The position numbers and the translations under genes are program-made. A stretch of DNA of 64,000 nucleotides from the NCBI RefSeq assembly GCF_016785185.1, contig NZ_JAEKDY010000003.1. One strand, 5' to 3'. A model generated the notes under the pieces. That model was not told where the DNA came from. It ran no database searches and saw only the letters and a list, made by a program, of their open reading frames with translations. Source of the stretch: Heyndrickxia sporothermodurans. Lineage in GTDB: Bacteria; Bacillota; Bacilli; Bacillales; Bacillaceae_C. Shown here one piece after another: positions 45,115 to 54,418 of this stretch; position 1 is the first letter of the stretch, and every line of letters starts with the position of its first letter.

Positions 45115-46515
45115 TTGAAAACAGTCGTTGTCATTGGCGGAGGAATTACAGGGCTTTCCACACTGTACTACCTTCAACAATTAAAAAAAACATCAAACAT
45201 TGAATTAAATTTACAATTAATAGAAGGAAATGATGAATTAGGAGGAAAAATCCACTCTGTCCAAACAGATGAATTTATTATGGAAACAGGAGCCGACTCC
45301 ATCGTTGCCCGGAAACAAGGAGTCGCTGAACTATTAGAAAATCTCCACTTACATAACGAAATGGTCAATAATGCAACAGGAAAATCATTTATCTACCACC
45401 ATGGACAATTGAAGCCAATTCCTGATGATACCGTTTTTGGTATTCCTATGAGCAAAGAAGCATTATTGAGCAGTGAATTAATCTCTGAAGCGGGAAAAAA
45501 TGAAGCATTAAAAGATTTTACAACTACAAATGAATCGTTTACAAAAGATAGCTCAATTGGCCAATTCCTCGAACACTTTCTCGGTAAAGAAATCGTTGAA
45601 AACCAAATTGCACCAGTTCTTTCAGGAGTGTATTCCGGGAAATTAAACGAACTAACATTAGCAACTACCCTTCCCTATTTATTAGATTACAAAAATCAAT
45701 ATGGAAGCATTATGAAAGGCCTATCCGAAAACAAAGAACGATTCCAATCTGCCGATAATAAAAAATTTGTCTCATTTAAAAATGGGCTTTCTACTTTAAT
45801 TGATCGACTTGAAATAGAATTAACGAATGTTGAAATTTTAAAAGGAATAAAGGCAACATCGATTATTCATACTCAAGACGGTTATACCGTTACATTGGAA
45901 AATGGAACGACGATTCATGCGGACTATATTGTGCTTAGCACTCCACATCAAGTGGCACAATCCCTTTTACAAAATGAAGTACTTGATGAAGATTTTAATC
46001 AACTAGTTAGCTCATCGCTTATAAGTGTATATCTAGGATTCGATGTTCCTGACGAGAAACTTCCGGCTGATGGAACAGGTTTTATCGTTCCTGATAATAG
46101 TGATCTTGTCTGTAATGCATGTACGTGGACAAGCAGAAAATGGACACATACATCGAAAAACAATCACTTATTATTACGACTTTTTTATAAAAACACAAAT
46201 CCTGATACTTTTGAACACTTAAACAGCTTAAATGAAAAAGAATTAATTCAAGTTGCCTTGAAGGATATCGAAAAAAGTTTAGGTATAATCGGGGAACCAA
46301 AACATTACGAAGTGACAAAATGGACTGATTTAATGCCTAAATATTCCTTATCCCATCGAAAAACCATTGAATCCTTAAATAAAAAAATAGCTGATCTTTA
46401 TCCGAACATCACTCTCGCTGGTTGTTCCTATTACGGTGTGGGCATTGCAGATTGTATCATGAATGGGAAAGAGACAGCAAACCAATTAATCGAACAAATT
46501 TCAAATAATAATTAA
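45115..46515 (+). CDS. hemY: protoporphyrinogen/coproporphyrinogen III oxidase
   Basis: An FAD enzyme of heme synthesis, HemY/HemG type (coproporphyrinogen oxidation in Gram-positives). The N-terminal VVVIGGGITGLSTLYYL dinucleotide fold, LIEGNDELGGKI, ETGADSI, PVLSGVYSG and the C-terminal AGCSYYGVGIADCI match the family; length about 466 is normal. AGGAG is spaced for the TTG at 45115, not the GTG at 45106. In Bacillus the main hemY is in hemEHY; here it stands alone, so this may be a second copy. Confidence 0.88.
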   Translation: MKTVVVIGGGITGLSTLYYLQQLKKTSNIELNLQLIEGNDELGGKIHSVQTDEFIMETGADSIVARKQGVAELLENLHLHNEMVNNATGKSFIYHHGQLKPIPDDTVFGIPMSKEALLSSELISEAGKNEALKDFTTTNESFTKDSSIGQFLEHFLGKEIVENQIAPVLSGVYSGKLNELTLATTLPYLLDYKNQYGSIMKGLSENKERFQSADNKKFVSFKNGLSTLIDRLEIELTNVEILKGIKATSIIHTQDGYTVTLENGTTIHADYIVLSTPHQVAQSLLQNEVLDEDFNQLVSSSLISVYLGFDVPDEKLPADGTGFIVPDNSDLVCNACTWTSRKWTHTSKNNHLLLRLFYKNTNPDTFEHLNSLNEKELIQVALKDIEKSLGIIGEPKHYEVTKWTDLMPKYSLSHRKTIESLNKKIADLYPNITLAGCSYYGVGIADCIMNGKETANQLIEQISNNN

Positions 46516-46639
46516 ACGAAAAGGCATGTATCTATTAACATTAAAAGGTTCTCTTTAAAGGTGTAAAACAGTAAATAACAATACAAATAGGGTGCGAAAT
46601 CGAAGTGTTACGACTGAATGGTGATTTCCCTGAGTTAGA

Positions 46640-46830
46640 AAAATAACCGGAAAAATTCCGTTTAATTTGGGAAATACCCATATTTCCTTAAAAATAGAGG
46701 AAGTTTTTCCGGTTAAATGATCTAAATCATTGGATTTTGTCTTATTTAGAGAAGTTAACCGGAATACCTCCGCTTATTTCTGTTACTTAAGCCCATCTAA
46801 TATACAATAGCCGGAAATTCTCCGCCTATG
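46640..46830. repeat. CCGGAA-type degenerate repeats and hairpin
   Basis: AACCGGAAAAA (about 46647) and TTTTTCCGGTT (about 46706) form an inverted repeat. The motif RCCGGAA..N..TCCG recurs near 46741-46775 and 46814-46835. The 46516-47099 gap has no gene that I can support; besides these repeats and the terminator I see nothing in it. Confidence 0.5.
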
Positions 46831-46978
46831 AATTCTTATATTTATTCCATCTGTCCTCCAAATATCGTAGGTATATTCAAGTTACATCCATAACTTAATT
46901 CCTTTTAAGAACATAGTGGTTTCACGTCTCCGTTGTAAATAAATTAGTTTCTGGTTTTACATGGGTTTTAAGAAATAT

Positions 46979-47021
46979 AAAAAGCATGGAGAATTCCTTT
47001 ACGAATTACCATGCTTTTTCG
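46979..47021. terminator. bidirectional terminator
   Basis: AAGCATGGAGAATT and AATTACCATGCTT pair with one bulge around CCTTTACG, with AAAAA on the left and TTTTTC on the right. It serves the NSS transporter and possibly the hemY-type gene. Confidence 0.8.
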
Positions 47022-47099
47022 GAAGTTATTTAACTTGTTTTTTCACTCTTTGCACTTCAAAAGAGAACCGGTTACTATCAACGTAGATACATGCTTTTT

Positions 47100-48443
47100 T
47101 TACCAAACCCCTAACACATCTAGCATGACCGCAATAATTAGTAACGGAGCAACATAACGAAGAAGGAAAAACCATGTTTCAAATAATCCCTTTTTCAGAT
47201 TGCTGCCTTTTTGAAGTTCTTCATACAAAGCGGTTTTTTTCATTTTTAACGGTACAAAAATAGCGATAAGCAACGATCCAAGCGGCATTAATATATTACT
47301 AACTGTGTAATCCATTAAATCGAAAAATGTTTTTCCAAAGAGTTTGATATCTCCTAGCACACCATAGGAAAGTGCAGATGGGATGCCGAAAGCAAAGATG
47401 GCCAGTCCGATAATCCACGACCACTTCTTACGCCCGTTCGGATTTCCTTTAGATATGACCGAAACGATGATTTCTAACATCGAAAAAGCAGACGTTAAAG
47501 CGGCAAATAAGAATAGAATTAAAAATGCGATAAAGAACAACATACCGAATGGTAAATGGCTAAACACGGTAGGTAGAACATTAAATAATAGCACCGGTCC
47601 TGCCCCAGGCTCTAATCCCATCGCAAATACTGCAGGGAAAATCGCAAGTCCTGCCAAAAGGACAATCACTAGATTCATTCCAACAATTGAAATGGCTGAA
47701 CGCGGCAAGCTTTGACTTTTCGGTAAATACGAACTGTAGGTGACCATTACTGAAACACCGACACTTAAAGTGAAGAACGACTGCCCCATCGCCTCTAAAA
47801 TTGTTTTGGACGTTACTTTTGAAAAATCAGGCTGTAATAAAAAGGTAACTCCCTCCATCGCCCCATCCAATGTAACGGCACGAATAACAAGTAAGATAAA
47901 AAGAATAAATAATGCGGGCATCATAATTTTGCTTGCTTGCTCAATTCCTTTTTGCACTCCTTTGGCAACAACTAAGATGGTAATTAGCATAAAGAGGAAT
48001 TGAACAATTAGACTAATCGTTGGATTCGAGATTGTTGCTCCAAAGACATCCGCATATTGTGCAGAGCTAAGGCCATTCAAGTCACCTTTGATCGTCTTAA
48101 ATAAATAAATGATAATCCATCCACCGATCACACTGTAAAACGAAAGCAAGATAAAACAAGTTACCATTCCGAGAATACCAATCCAGTGCCATTTCGTTCC
48201 AGGTGCGATTTTCCGATATGAAGCAATCGCATGATCCTGTGTAGAGCGACCAATTGTAAATTCAGCTAGTAATAACGGCAATCCGAGTAATAATGTAAAA
48301 ACGATAAAAATGAGAAAAAATGCTCCGCCGCCATTTTGGCCAGCTATATAGGGGAATTTCCAAATTGCCCCTAAACCAATAGCTGACCCAGCAGCTGCTA
48401 AAATAAATCCTAGTTTTGATGACCATTGTTCTCGTTGACTCAC
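47100..48443 (-). CDS. sodium-dependent transporter, NSS (SNF) family
   Basis: A 447-residue Na+-coupled symporter of the LeuT fold. The N-terminus WSSKLGFILAAAGSAIGLGAIWKFPYIAGQNGGGAFF is the TM1/TM2 substrate- and sodium-binding signature, followed by LPLLLAEFTIGR; about 11-12 hydrophobic segments are visible. Substrates of this family are amino acids; none is indicated. Start is GTG at 48443 with GAGAGGAG upstream. It lies just downstream of aroA/G on the same strand. Confidence 0.9.
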   Translation of the reverse strand: MSQREQWSSKLGFILAAAGSAIGLGAIWKFPYIAGQNGGGAFFLIFIVFTLLLGLPLLLAEFTIGRSTQDHAIASYRKIAPGTKWHWIGILGMVTCFILLSFYSVIGGWIIIYLFKTIKGDLNGLSSAQYADVFGATISNPTISLIVQFLFMLITILVVAKGVQKGIEQASKIMMPALFILFILLVIRAVTLDGAMEGVTFLLQPDFSKVTSKTILEAMGQSFFTLSVGVSVMVTYSSYLPKSQSLPRSAISIVGMNLVIVLLAGLAIFPAVFAMGLEPGAGPVLLFNVLPTVFSHLPFGMLFFIAFLILFLFAALTSAFSMLEIIVSVISKGNPNGRKKWSWIIGLAIFAFGIPSALSYGVLGDIKLFGKTFFDLMDYTVSNILMPLGSLLIAIFVPLKMKKTALYEELQKGSNLKKGLFETWFFLLRYVAPLLIIAVMLDVLGVW

Positions 48444-48534
48444 GTGTATTCTCCTCTCAGATGTTCTACATGATGCCTTTGTTGCTCAATTGTGATCTGA
48501 GCGGAAATTGTAGGAACCATGACGCTTTGAATGT

Positions 48535-49611
48535 CTATTGTAATTTATTTTTGAATGATTTTAGTTCTTCCATAAATTCATGAAATTGCGGGATATCCAT
48601 TTGCTGCGCGGAATCAGATAATGCAACAGCTGGATCCGGATGGACTTCAGCCATTACCGCGTCAGCTCCTATTGCTAATGCCGCTTTTGCAGTAGGCAGG
48701 AGTAAATCCTTTCTTCCTGTTGAATGGGTTACGTCGACGACAACTGGCAAATGTGTTTCTTTTTTTAATATCGGTACTGCAGAAATATCTAACGTATTTC
48801 GTGTTGCCTTTTCATACGTTCGAATTCCCCGCTCACATAAGATAATTTGGTCATTCCCTTGCGCAATAATGTATTCAGCCGCATGGATAAATTCATCAAT
48901 TGTTGCAGCTAAGCCACGTTTTAATAAAACCGGTTTTTTCACCCTTCCTACAGCTTTTAACAAATCAAAGTTTTGCATGTTTCTTGCACCTATTTGAATG
49001 ACGTCGACATAATCAAGGGCAAGTTCAACATCAATTGGATTTAGTATTTCACTAATGACAGCTAAATCATATTCATCGGCTACTTGGCGTAAAATTTGTA
49101 ATCCTTCCACACCTAAACCTTGGAAATCATATGGAGAAGTTCTTGGCTTAAATGCTCCGCCGCGCATTAATTTTATCCCTTGTTCTTTCATTGCTTCTGC
49201 AACTAGTCTAACTTGTTCCAAGCTTTCTACAGCACACGGTCCCATAATAAAGGATTGTGTTCCATTACCTATTAATTCGCCTTTTACATCAACAATTGTA
49301 TTTTCTTTTTTCTTTTTCCTGGAAACTAATAGTGCTTTACGATTATCGTCTTCTTGCAATTCTAAGCTTGCTTTAAAAATACCTTTGAAAATATGTTGTA
49401 GTGTAGAGGTTTCAAACGGACCTTCATTTTGCTCGGCAACCATATCTAATACTTCTCGTTCACGAATTGGATCAAAACGTTTCGTGCCTTGCAGTTTTTT
49501 TATTTGACCAATTTCTTGAACGACTCTTCCTCGTTCATTTAGTAAATGTAATAATTGTGAATTAATTTCATCCACCTTTTGTCTTAATTGTTGTAAATCA
49601 TTATTCCCCAT
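48535..49611 (-). CDS. aroA: bifunctional chorismate mutase / DAHP synthase
   Basis: Makes DAHP from PEP and erythrose 4-phosphate, the first shikimate step, and rearranges chorismate to prephenate. Residues 1-85 are an AroQ-type chorismate mutase (LRQKVDEINSQLLHLLNERGRVVQEIG, RFDPIREREV). Residues 110-358 are the DAHP synthase (IMGPCAVES, MRGGAFKPRTSPYDFQG, GARNMQNFDLL, LLKRGL, VDVTHSTGRKD). Called aroA in B. subtilis, aroG/aroGH elsewhere. It is preceded by two Phe-type T-boxes. Confidence 0.95.
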   Translation of the reverse strand: MGNNDLQQLRQKVDEINSQLLHLLNERGRVVQEIGQIKKLQGTKRFDPIREREVLDMVAEQNEGPFETSTLQHIFKGIFKASLELQEDDNRKALLVSRKKKKENTIVDVKGELIGNGTQSFIMGPCAVESLEQVRLVAEAMKEQGIKLMRGGAFKPRTSPYDFQGLGVEGLQILRQVADEYDLAVISEILNPIDVELALDYVDVIQIGARNMQNFDLLKAVGRVKKPVLLKRGLAATIDEFIHAAEYIIAQGNDQIILCERGIRTYEKATRNTLDISAVPILKKETHLPVVVDVTHSTGRKDLLLPTAKAALAIGADAVMAEVHPDPAVALSDSAQQMDIPQFHEFMEELKSFKNKLQ

Positions 49612-49644
49612 TAAAAACCCTCCTAATTTGTTGTGTAATTTAAT

Positions 49645-49892
49645 AATAAAAAAGCCCCTACTGAATAATTCAGTAGGGACGATGTTTATCGCGGTACCAC
49701 CCTAGTTGCAGAAAATATCTTCTTCTGCCACTCTTTTTTTGTTAACGATCGAAATTCGACCGTCCTTCCTCATCTTTGTGAAGGGAAGGATGCTCCAGAA
49801 CCCGAAATTCATGTTTATCTTTGTGCTGATTTGCACCAACCATCAGCTCTCTTTAACAGGGAGATAAACATTACTGTTGATTCTATCATTGC
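49645..49892 (-). promoter_or_regulatory. T-box riboswitch, probable Phe type (UUC), second of a tandem pair
   Basis: Minus-strand leader with AGAGAGCTG, GGTTGGTGCAAATC, the specifier region GAATTTCGGGTTCTGGAGC (UUC at 49806-49804), T-box AGGGTGGTACCGCG (about 49704-49691) and terminator CCCTACTGAAT/ATTCAGTAGGG (49678-49656) followed by GCTTTTTTATT. Specifier phase is less certain than in the Trp and Leu leaders. Confidence 0.82.
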
Positions 49893-49910
49893 GTGTTCAT
49901 ATTTAAATGC

Positions 49911-50150
49911 AAAAAGTCCCTACTGATATTAATCAGTAGGGACGATAATTATCGCGGTACCACCCTAATTGTAGATGATAAAATTCATCTACCACTCATC
50001 ATTGTTAACGATCATTTCGACCGGCTTTTCCTTCGCAAAAACTCGGAAAAGAAGCTCCAGGATTGAAATTCAAGTTTATCTTTATACTGATTTACACCGG
50101 CCATCAGCTCTCTAAAATAGTGAGATAAACAATACTTAGTTCCCTTCAAA
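49911..50150 (-). promoter_or_regulatory. T-box riboswitch, probable Phe type (UUC), first of a tandem pair
   Basis: The promoter-proximal leader: AGAGAGCTG, GCCGGTGTAAATC, specifier region GAATTTCAATCCTGGAGC (UUC at 50067-50065), T-box AGGGTGGTACCGCG (about 49968-49955) and terminator GTCCCTACTGAT/ATCAGTAGGGAC (49943-49916) followed by TTTTTGC. It closely resembles the second copy, pointing to a duplication. Confidence 0.82.
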
Positions 50151-50177
50151 ACTTTATATTATTTAAGTATGATTTGT

Positions 50178-50207
50178 ATTATAAAGCTTCGATTAAAATA
50201 TTGTCAA
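50178..50207 (-). promoter_or_regulatory. sigma-A promoter of aroA
   Basis: Perfect TTGACA (50207-50202), an 18-bp spacer and perfect TATAAT (50183-50178), directly ahead of the first Phe T-box. Confidence 0.85.
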
Positions 50208-50252
50208 CACTTTTTTAAATTTTTCTACATTTTAATTATTTTTTAACTATGT

Positions 50253-50381
50253 TATGATTTCCGCTGCAGGTACTCGCTTTCCGCGGGGCTGGCGATGAGC
50301 CTCCTCATCGCTTCGCTCCCCGCGGGGTCTCATCTGTCCAGCTGATCCCGCTGGAGTCTCGCACCTTCCGCTCCAATCAAC
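50253..50381. repeat. ~130-bp GC-rich repeat, copy D
   Basis: Starts GATTTCCGCTGCAGG and ends CTTCCGCTCCAATCAAC, with CTTTCCGCGGGGC, GAGCCTCCTC and CCGCGGGGTCTC inside. Same orientation as copy A. It fills the gap between the aroA promoter and the end of lipA. Confidence 0.82.
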
Positions 50382-50416
50382 CTAATGACAAAACAACAAT
50401 AAACTTTTACAAATCT

Positions 50417-51367
50417 TTAATTAAGAAACTGCGCTTTATACTGGTTAATAATTAAATCAGGGTCTTTATTTTCGCCTTCTAATTGGCGTTGACGGGCTGC
50501 TTTATTTACTTGCTCGTCTGCATGGTAACTTGAGCGAACCATCGGGCCGGCTTCACAATGCTTGAATCCTTTTTGAAGGGCGATTTCTTTTAACTCTGCA
50601 AATTCATCTGGATGGACATAGCGTTCTACTTTTAAATGTTTCTTTGTAGGTTGTAAGTATTGACCAATTGTCATAATATCCACACCATGTGCAAGCAAAT
50701 CATCCATCGCTTCGATGATTTCTTCCTTCGTTTCTCCAAGTCCAACCATTATACTTGATTTTGTTGGTGTTTGAGGACTGATTTCTTTTACCCTTTTCAA
50801 AAGTTCTAATGAACGATCATAGGTGGCTTTTGCACGAACACGTTTCGTTAAACGACGAACGGTTTCAATATTATGATTAAAAATATCCGGACCTGCATCC
50901 ATTAACGTATGGAGACTTTCATAGTCACCCTTCATATCAGATGGGAGTACTTCGACTGTACATGAAGGAACACGACGACGAATCGCACGGACGGTTTCAG
51001 CAAAGATCGCCGCACCGCCATCTGCCAAATCATCACGTGCAACAGCAGTAACCACGCAATGACGTAAGCCCATTACTTCCACCGATCTTGCGACACGTTC
51101 TGGTTCTTCCCAATCTAATTCCGTTGGCAAGCCCGTTTTTACTGCGCAAAAACGACAGGCACGGGTACAAGTATCACCAAGTATCATAAATGTCGCTGTT
51201 TTGCGAACAGCCCAGCATTCATGGATATTCGGACATTTTGCTTCCTCACAGACGGTATGCAATCTTTCTTCCCGCATCATTTTTTTCAAGCCTGTGTAAC
51301 TTTTATTCGTATTTAACTTGATTTTTAACCATTCAGGTTTTCTTAAGTATTCTTCATTTTTAGCCAC
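50417..51367 (-). CDS. lipA: lipoyl synthase
   Basis: LipA is a radical-SAM enzyme that inserts two sulfurs into octanoyl groups to make lipoyl cofactors. The protein of about 316 residues has the auxiliary-cluster cysteines CEEAKCPNIHEC, the radical-SAM CTRACRFC motif, VTAVARDDLADGGA, FNHNIETV and the C-terminal GPMVRSSYHA. AGGAG selects the GTG at 51367. It begins 11 bp after lipM, so the two steps of lipoyl assembly are in one operon. Confidence 0.96.
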   Translation of the reverse strand: MAKNEEYLRKPEWLKIKLNTNKSYTGLKKMMREERLHTVCEEAKCPNIHECWAVRKTATFMILGDTCTRACRFCAVKTGLPTELDWEEPERVARSVEVMGLRHCVVTAVARDDLADGGAAIFAETVRAIRRRVPSCTVEVLPSDMKGDYESLHTLMDAGPDIFNHNIETVRRLTKRVRAKATYDRSLELLKRVKEISPQTPTKSSIMVGLGETKEEIIEAMDDLLAHGVDIMTIGQYLQPTKKHLKVERYVHPDEFAELKEIALQKGFKHCEAGPMVRSSYHADEQVNKAARQRQLEGENKDPDLIINQYKAQFLN

Positions 51368-51378
51368 TATGTACACTC

Positions 51379-52197
51379 CTACCTTTGAAAAGTATAATCC
51401 TCATTTGCATATTTACTTTGCATAAGTTCTTCTACTTCTTTTAACATCTGGTTGTTCGGTTCATATGTAGTTAAATCAATATTAAGTCCCTTTTTAATAC
51501 CTTCCATGAATGCGTTCTTTATTTCATCTATTGTTGTTTTTCTACCTAAAATTTGATTAATCGTCACTGCTTTTTTTGTAAATGCAGTTTTTGCCTTATT
51601 TTTTACTTTTTCATTTGGAAATACAAATAGATCATAAAGTGTATCAATATCGATTTCCATCGGGATGGAGCCATGTTGTAATACGACCCCTTTTTGCCGT
51701 GTTTGTGCACTTCCCGCCGCTTTTTTTCCATCAATCTCGAGTTCATACCACGAAGATTCTTCAAAGCAGACAGCCGTACCTGACTTTCCGATCGGTGTAT
51801 TCGGGACAGCTAACTCTGCAGATATACCTAATTTTCGATATCCTTCTAATATTCCTTGAGATAATACGCGATAGGTTTCAATTATCGAAGGCGACATCTT
51901 TTCATGTTTTTCACTAATTATCATGCTGTAAGTCAATTCTTGATCATGTAAAACAGCTAGTCCGCCAGTTGGTCTGCGAACAATGTCAATCCCTTTTTCC
52001 TTAGCTGCTTGGGTATTAATTCTTCCTGTTGTTTTTTGAAAATGACCTAAAGATAATGCCGCAGGATCCCATGTGTAAAAACGGAGAACCGGTGGAATTA
52101 AATCTCGTGAATGCCAATCAAGAAGAACCTCGTCCATTGCCATATTGAATACAGGAGATTGAACTCCGGAATCAATAAAATACCAAGTTTCACTCAT
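51379..52197 (-). CDS. lipM: octanoyltransferase LipM
   Basis: LipM moves octanoate from acyl carrier protein to GcvH, the first step of lipoyl cofactor synthesis in Bacillus. The 272-residue BPL/LplA-fold protein has WYFIDSGVQSPVFNMAMDE, RRPTGGLAVLHDQELTYS, the catalytic cysteine in GTAVCFEESSWYEL, and AGSAQTRQKGVVLQHGS, closely matching B. subtilis LipM rather than LipL. First gene of the lipM-lipA unit. Confidence 0.92.
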   Translation of the reverse strand: MSETWYFIDSGVQSPVFNMAMDEVLLDWHSRDLIPPVLRFYTWDPAALSLGHFQKTTGRINTQAAKEKGIDIVRRPTGGLAVLHDQELTYSMIISEKHEKMSPSIIETYRVLSQGILEGYRKLGISAELAVPNTPIGKSGTAVCFEESSWYELEIDGKKAAGSAQTRQKGVVLQHGSIPMEIDIDTLYDLFVFPNEKVKNKAKTAFTKKAVTINQILGRKTTIDEIKNAFMEGIKKGLNIDLTTYEPNNQMLKEVEELMQSKYANEDYTFQR

Positions 52198-52293
52198 GTT
52201 GCTTCACCACCTAAAACTCTCAATAATAAATATAGTCGGAATTAATCAAGAAAACTATATTGGAATAATTTTCATCTTATTCAATCAATTTTT

Positions 52294-52321
52294 ATGATAG
52301 CATTGTAGCGAGGTTTGTCAA
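52294..52321 (-). promoter_or_regulatory. sigma-A promoter of lipM-lipA
   Basis: TTGACA (52321-52316), a 16-bp spacer and TATCAT (52299-52294), about 95 bp upstream of the lipM start. Confidence 0.65.
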
Positions 52322-52422
52322 TAACAGGATCGTAATGAAAATAGAATTATGAAATAATGAGTACAAAGAAATAGAATGAAATCTATCGGATTACTCATAT
52401 TTTATTTTTAAATTCAGATATT

Positions 52423-52908
52423 TTATAAAGAAACCCTAGAATTTATCCCCTCTGACTTAAAATCCACCACTTCCCCATCTTCATAGATAAAGTGATGCTC
52501 ATACATTGTGGAATCATACAAAACTTTGTCTAAGTAGTACTTCACATTCGCCATTCCTAAGTTTTCAGGATGGAGAACCCAGTTTATGTTCTTCCAGTCT
52601 AGTATTCCTTCATCGGTTTTTACTGGAGTGTAGTAATCAAAGGTTTCAGGCAACTCTGCTACAAAAACATACATTCCACCCGCATCATGGCCGTCTACTG
52701 TCCAAGTAACTGTACCTTTATATTCTATCTGCTCGATCTGCAAGCCTGTTTCTTCCTCTACTTCACGCAACACACCTTCCAAAGGTGTTTCGCCCATTTC
52801 TATTTTTCCACCTACGCCGTTCCAAATCCCCATCCATACTGGTTTATGTCGATTCAACATGAGAAGCTCTTGACCTTTTTTAATAAAGCATATGGTGTAT
52901 TTATACAT
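52423..52908 (-). CDS. NUDIX hydrolase, MutT/8-oxo-dGTP diphosphatase-like
   Basis: A 161-residue NUDIX-fold pyrophosphatase. The NUDIX box is GGKIEMGETPLEGVLREVEEETGL (G-x5-E-x7-REVxEExGx), preceded by MYKYTICFIKKGQELLMLNRHKPVWMGIWNGVG. Such proteins hydrolyse modified nucleotides or other X-linked diphosphates; the exact substrate is not visible. AAAGGGAG selects the ATG at 52908. It is divergent from hen1. Confidence 0.9.
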   Translation of the reverse strand: MYKYTICFIKKGQELLMLNRHKPVWMGIWNGVGGKIEMGETPLEGVLREVEEETGLQIEQIEYKGTVTWTVDGHDAGGMYVFVAELPETFDYYTPVKTDEGILDWKNINWVLHPENLGMANVKYYLDKVLYDSTMYEHHFIYEDGEVVDFKSEGINSRVSL

Positions 52909-53074
52909 AAATATTTTTCTCCCTTTCACCAAAAATAGATGAAGATAATAGTCAACCTCTCTTATTATACAATATTTAGAAAAATTCAATATAGTGATAG
53001 AAACTAAAATATGTTATATTATTCGCAATATATGAGGTGGATTTTTCCATACAAGATAATGAAAGGGGTTCGTT

Positions 53075-54418
53075 ATGCAGCTATCTATTCGTGCAACTGG
53101 AGAGAATGTTCATGTTATTTCTTATTTGTTAGCAAAGAATCCGAATAATAGTTATGAACGGAAGGTAAAAGGACATTTGGTGCGTCTTTTTTTCAGTAAG
53201 TGTAGTGATTTAGAAGTTGATTTCACTATATTTGTGACGCCTGATCCCATTGAATTAAAAAAGAATCATGCCAATGCTTCCGATATTACCCACTATATTA
53301 ATGATCGGGAGTTTGCAGTTAGCAGCATCTTTCTTTCTCTTATTCGAACGGCACTTGGAACAGCTTTAAATGGGCAGCCCATTGATGAGTATCGCGAATG
53401 GGTAGATTATCCTTTTCCATTTGAATTCAACTTCGGCCCTGTTTCTTCTTCACTTTCTGATCAAGAAATTGCGAGTCTTTTTGAACCGTTAGGGTATGAA
53501 ATGTTCATCTCACGCGATGAGATTGACTATTCTTTTCACTTAAAGGAAAAAAGCACCGCTTGCTTTATAACATTAAAAGGAAATACGACATTACAAACCG
53601 GGCTCAGACAACTATTTGTTTTAATCCCAGTTCTAGATAATTATAAGCATTACTATATTGATCAAAAAGAAGTTGAGAAAGTTGAAAGATACGGTTCTGG
53701 TTGGCTGGAGGAACATCCGTTAAAGGAGTTTATTTTAAAACAGGCACTGCGTTTTAAAGAAATTTATTCTCCTATGAAAATCGAGGGAGAAATACAAGAT
53801 TCACCAAATAACAACGTCCGATTAAATGACCAGCGTTATGAAAGAATTATTGAAACTGTAAAAGCAGCTAAATATAAAGAATCAATTGTTGATTTCGGTT
53901 CTGGTGAAGGGAAGTTATCCGTTCGATTAGGATTTGTTGATGGTGTGAAGGAGATTTTAGCAGTGGAGCCCTCTGAATCAGCCACTATAAAAGCAATTCG
54001 GCGATTTGAAAGAGTCGAATCAAAAATAGATTTCGTTACGCCTACAACTATATGGGGTTCATTATTTTACTATGATGCTAGATTAAAACATAAAGATATA
54101 ATCATTTTGTGTGAGGTTATAGAACATATTGATGAATCTCGATTACCAAAAGTAATGCAAACTATTTTCCGAGAATATCAACCAAAGACCCTCATCATTA
54201 CGACACCCAATCAAGAATACAATAACGTTTATGATCTTGGTAACCAAATGCGCCATGATGACCATCGATTCGAATGGACTAGAACGGAATTTAAAAAATG
54301 GTGTACTGAATGTGCTGAAGAATATCCTTATGACTTGAAATTTGAAGGGATCGGTGAAGAAAACGAGCGATATGGCTTCCCTACTCAAATATGTGTGTTT
54401 ACTAGAAAGGAGAGCTGA
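53075..54418 (+). CDS. hen1: 3'-terminal RNA 2'-O-methyltransferase Hen1
   Basis: Bacterial Hen1 methylates the 2'-OH at RNA ends left by ribotoxins, so that repaired RNA resists a second cut. The 447-residue protein has an N-terminal Hen1-specific domain (to about residue 240). The C-terminal methyltransferase has VDFGSGEGKLSVRL for SAM and the metal-binding set CEVIEHID, TTPNQEYN and RHDDHRFEWTRTEF. It overlaps pnkp by 1 bp, the usual stable Hen1-Pnkp pair. Confidence 0.95.
   Translation: MQLSIRATGENVHVISYLLAKNPNNSYERKVKGHLVRLFFSKCSDLEVDFTIFVTPDPIELKKNHANASDITHYINDREFAVSSIFLSLIRTALGTALNGQPIDEYREWVDYPFPFEFNFGPVSSSLSDQEIASLFEPLGYEMFISRDEIDYSFHLKEKSTACFITLKGNTTLQTGLRQLFVLIPVLDNYKHYYIDQKEVEKVERYGSGWLEEHPLKEFILKQALRFKEIYSPMKIEGEIQDSPNNNVRLNDQRYERIIETVKAAKYKESIVDFGSGEGKLSVRLGFVDGVKEILAVEPSESATIKAIRRFERVESKIDFVTPTTIWGSLFYYDARLKHKDIIILCEVIEHIDESRLPKVMQTIFREYQPKTLIITTPNQEYNNVYDLGNQMRHDDHRFEWTRTEFKKWCTECAEEYPYDLKFEGIGEENERYGFPTQICVFTRKES

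Noticed and set aside
44869..45180. ORFs on both strands across 44.87-45.18 kb
   Set aside because: They are products of the GC-rich repeat copy C, with no ribosome site and no protein family resemblance.
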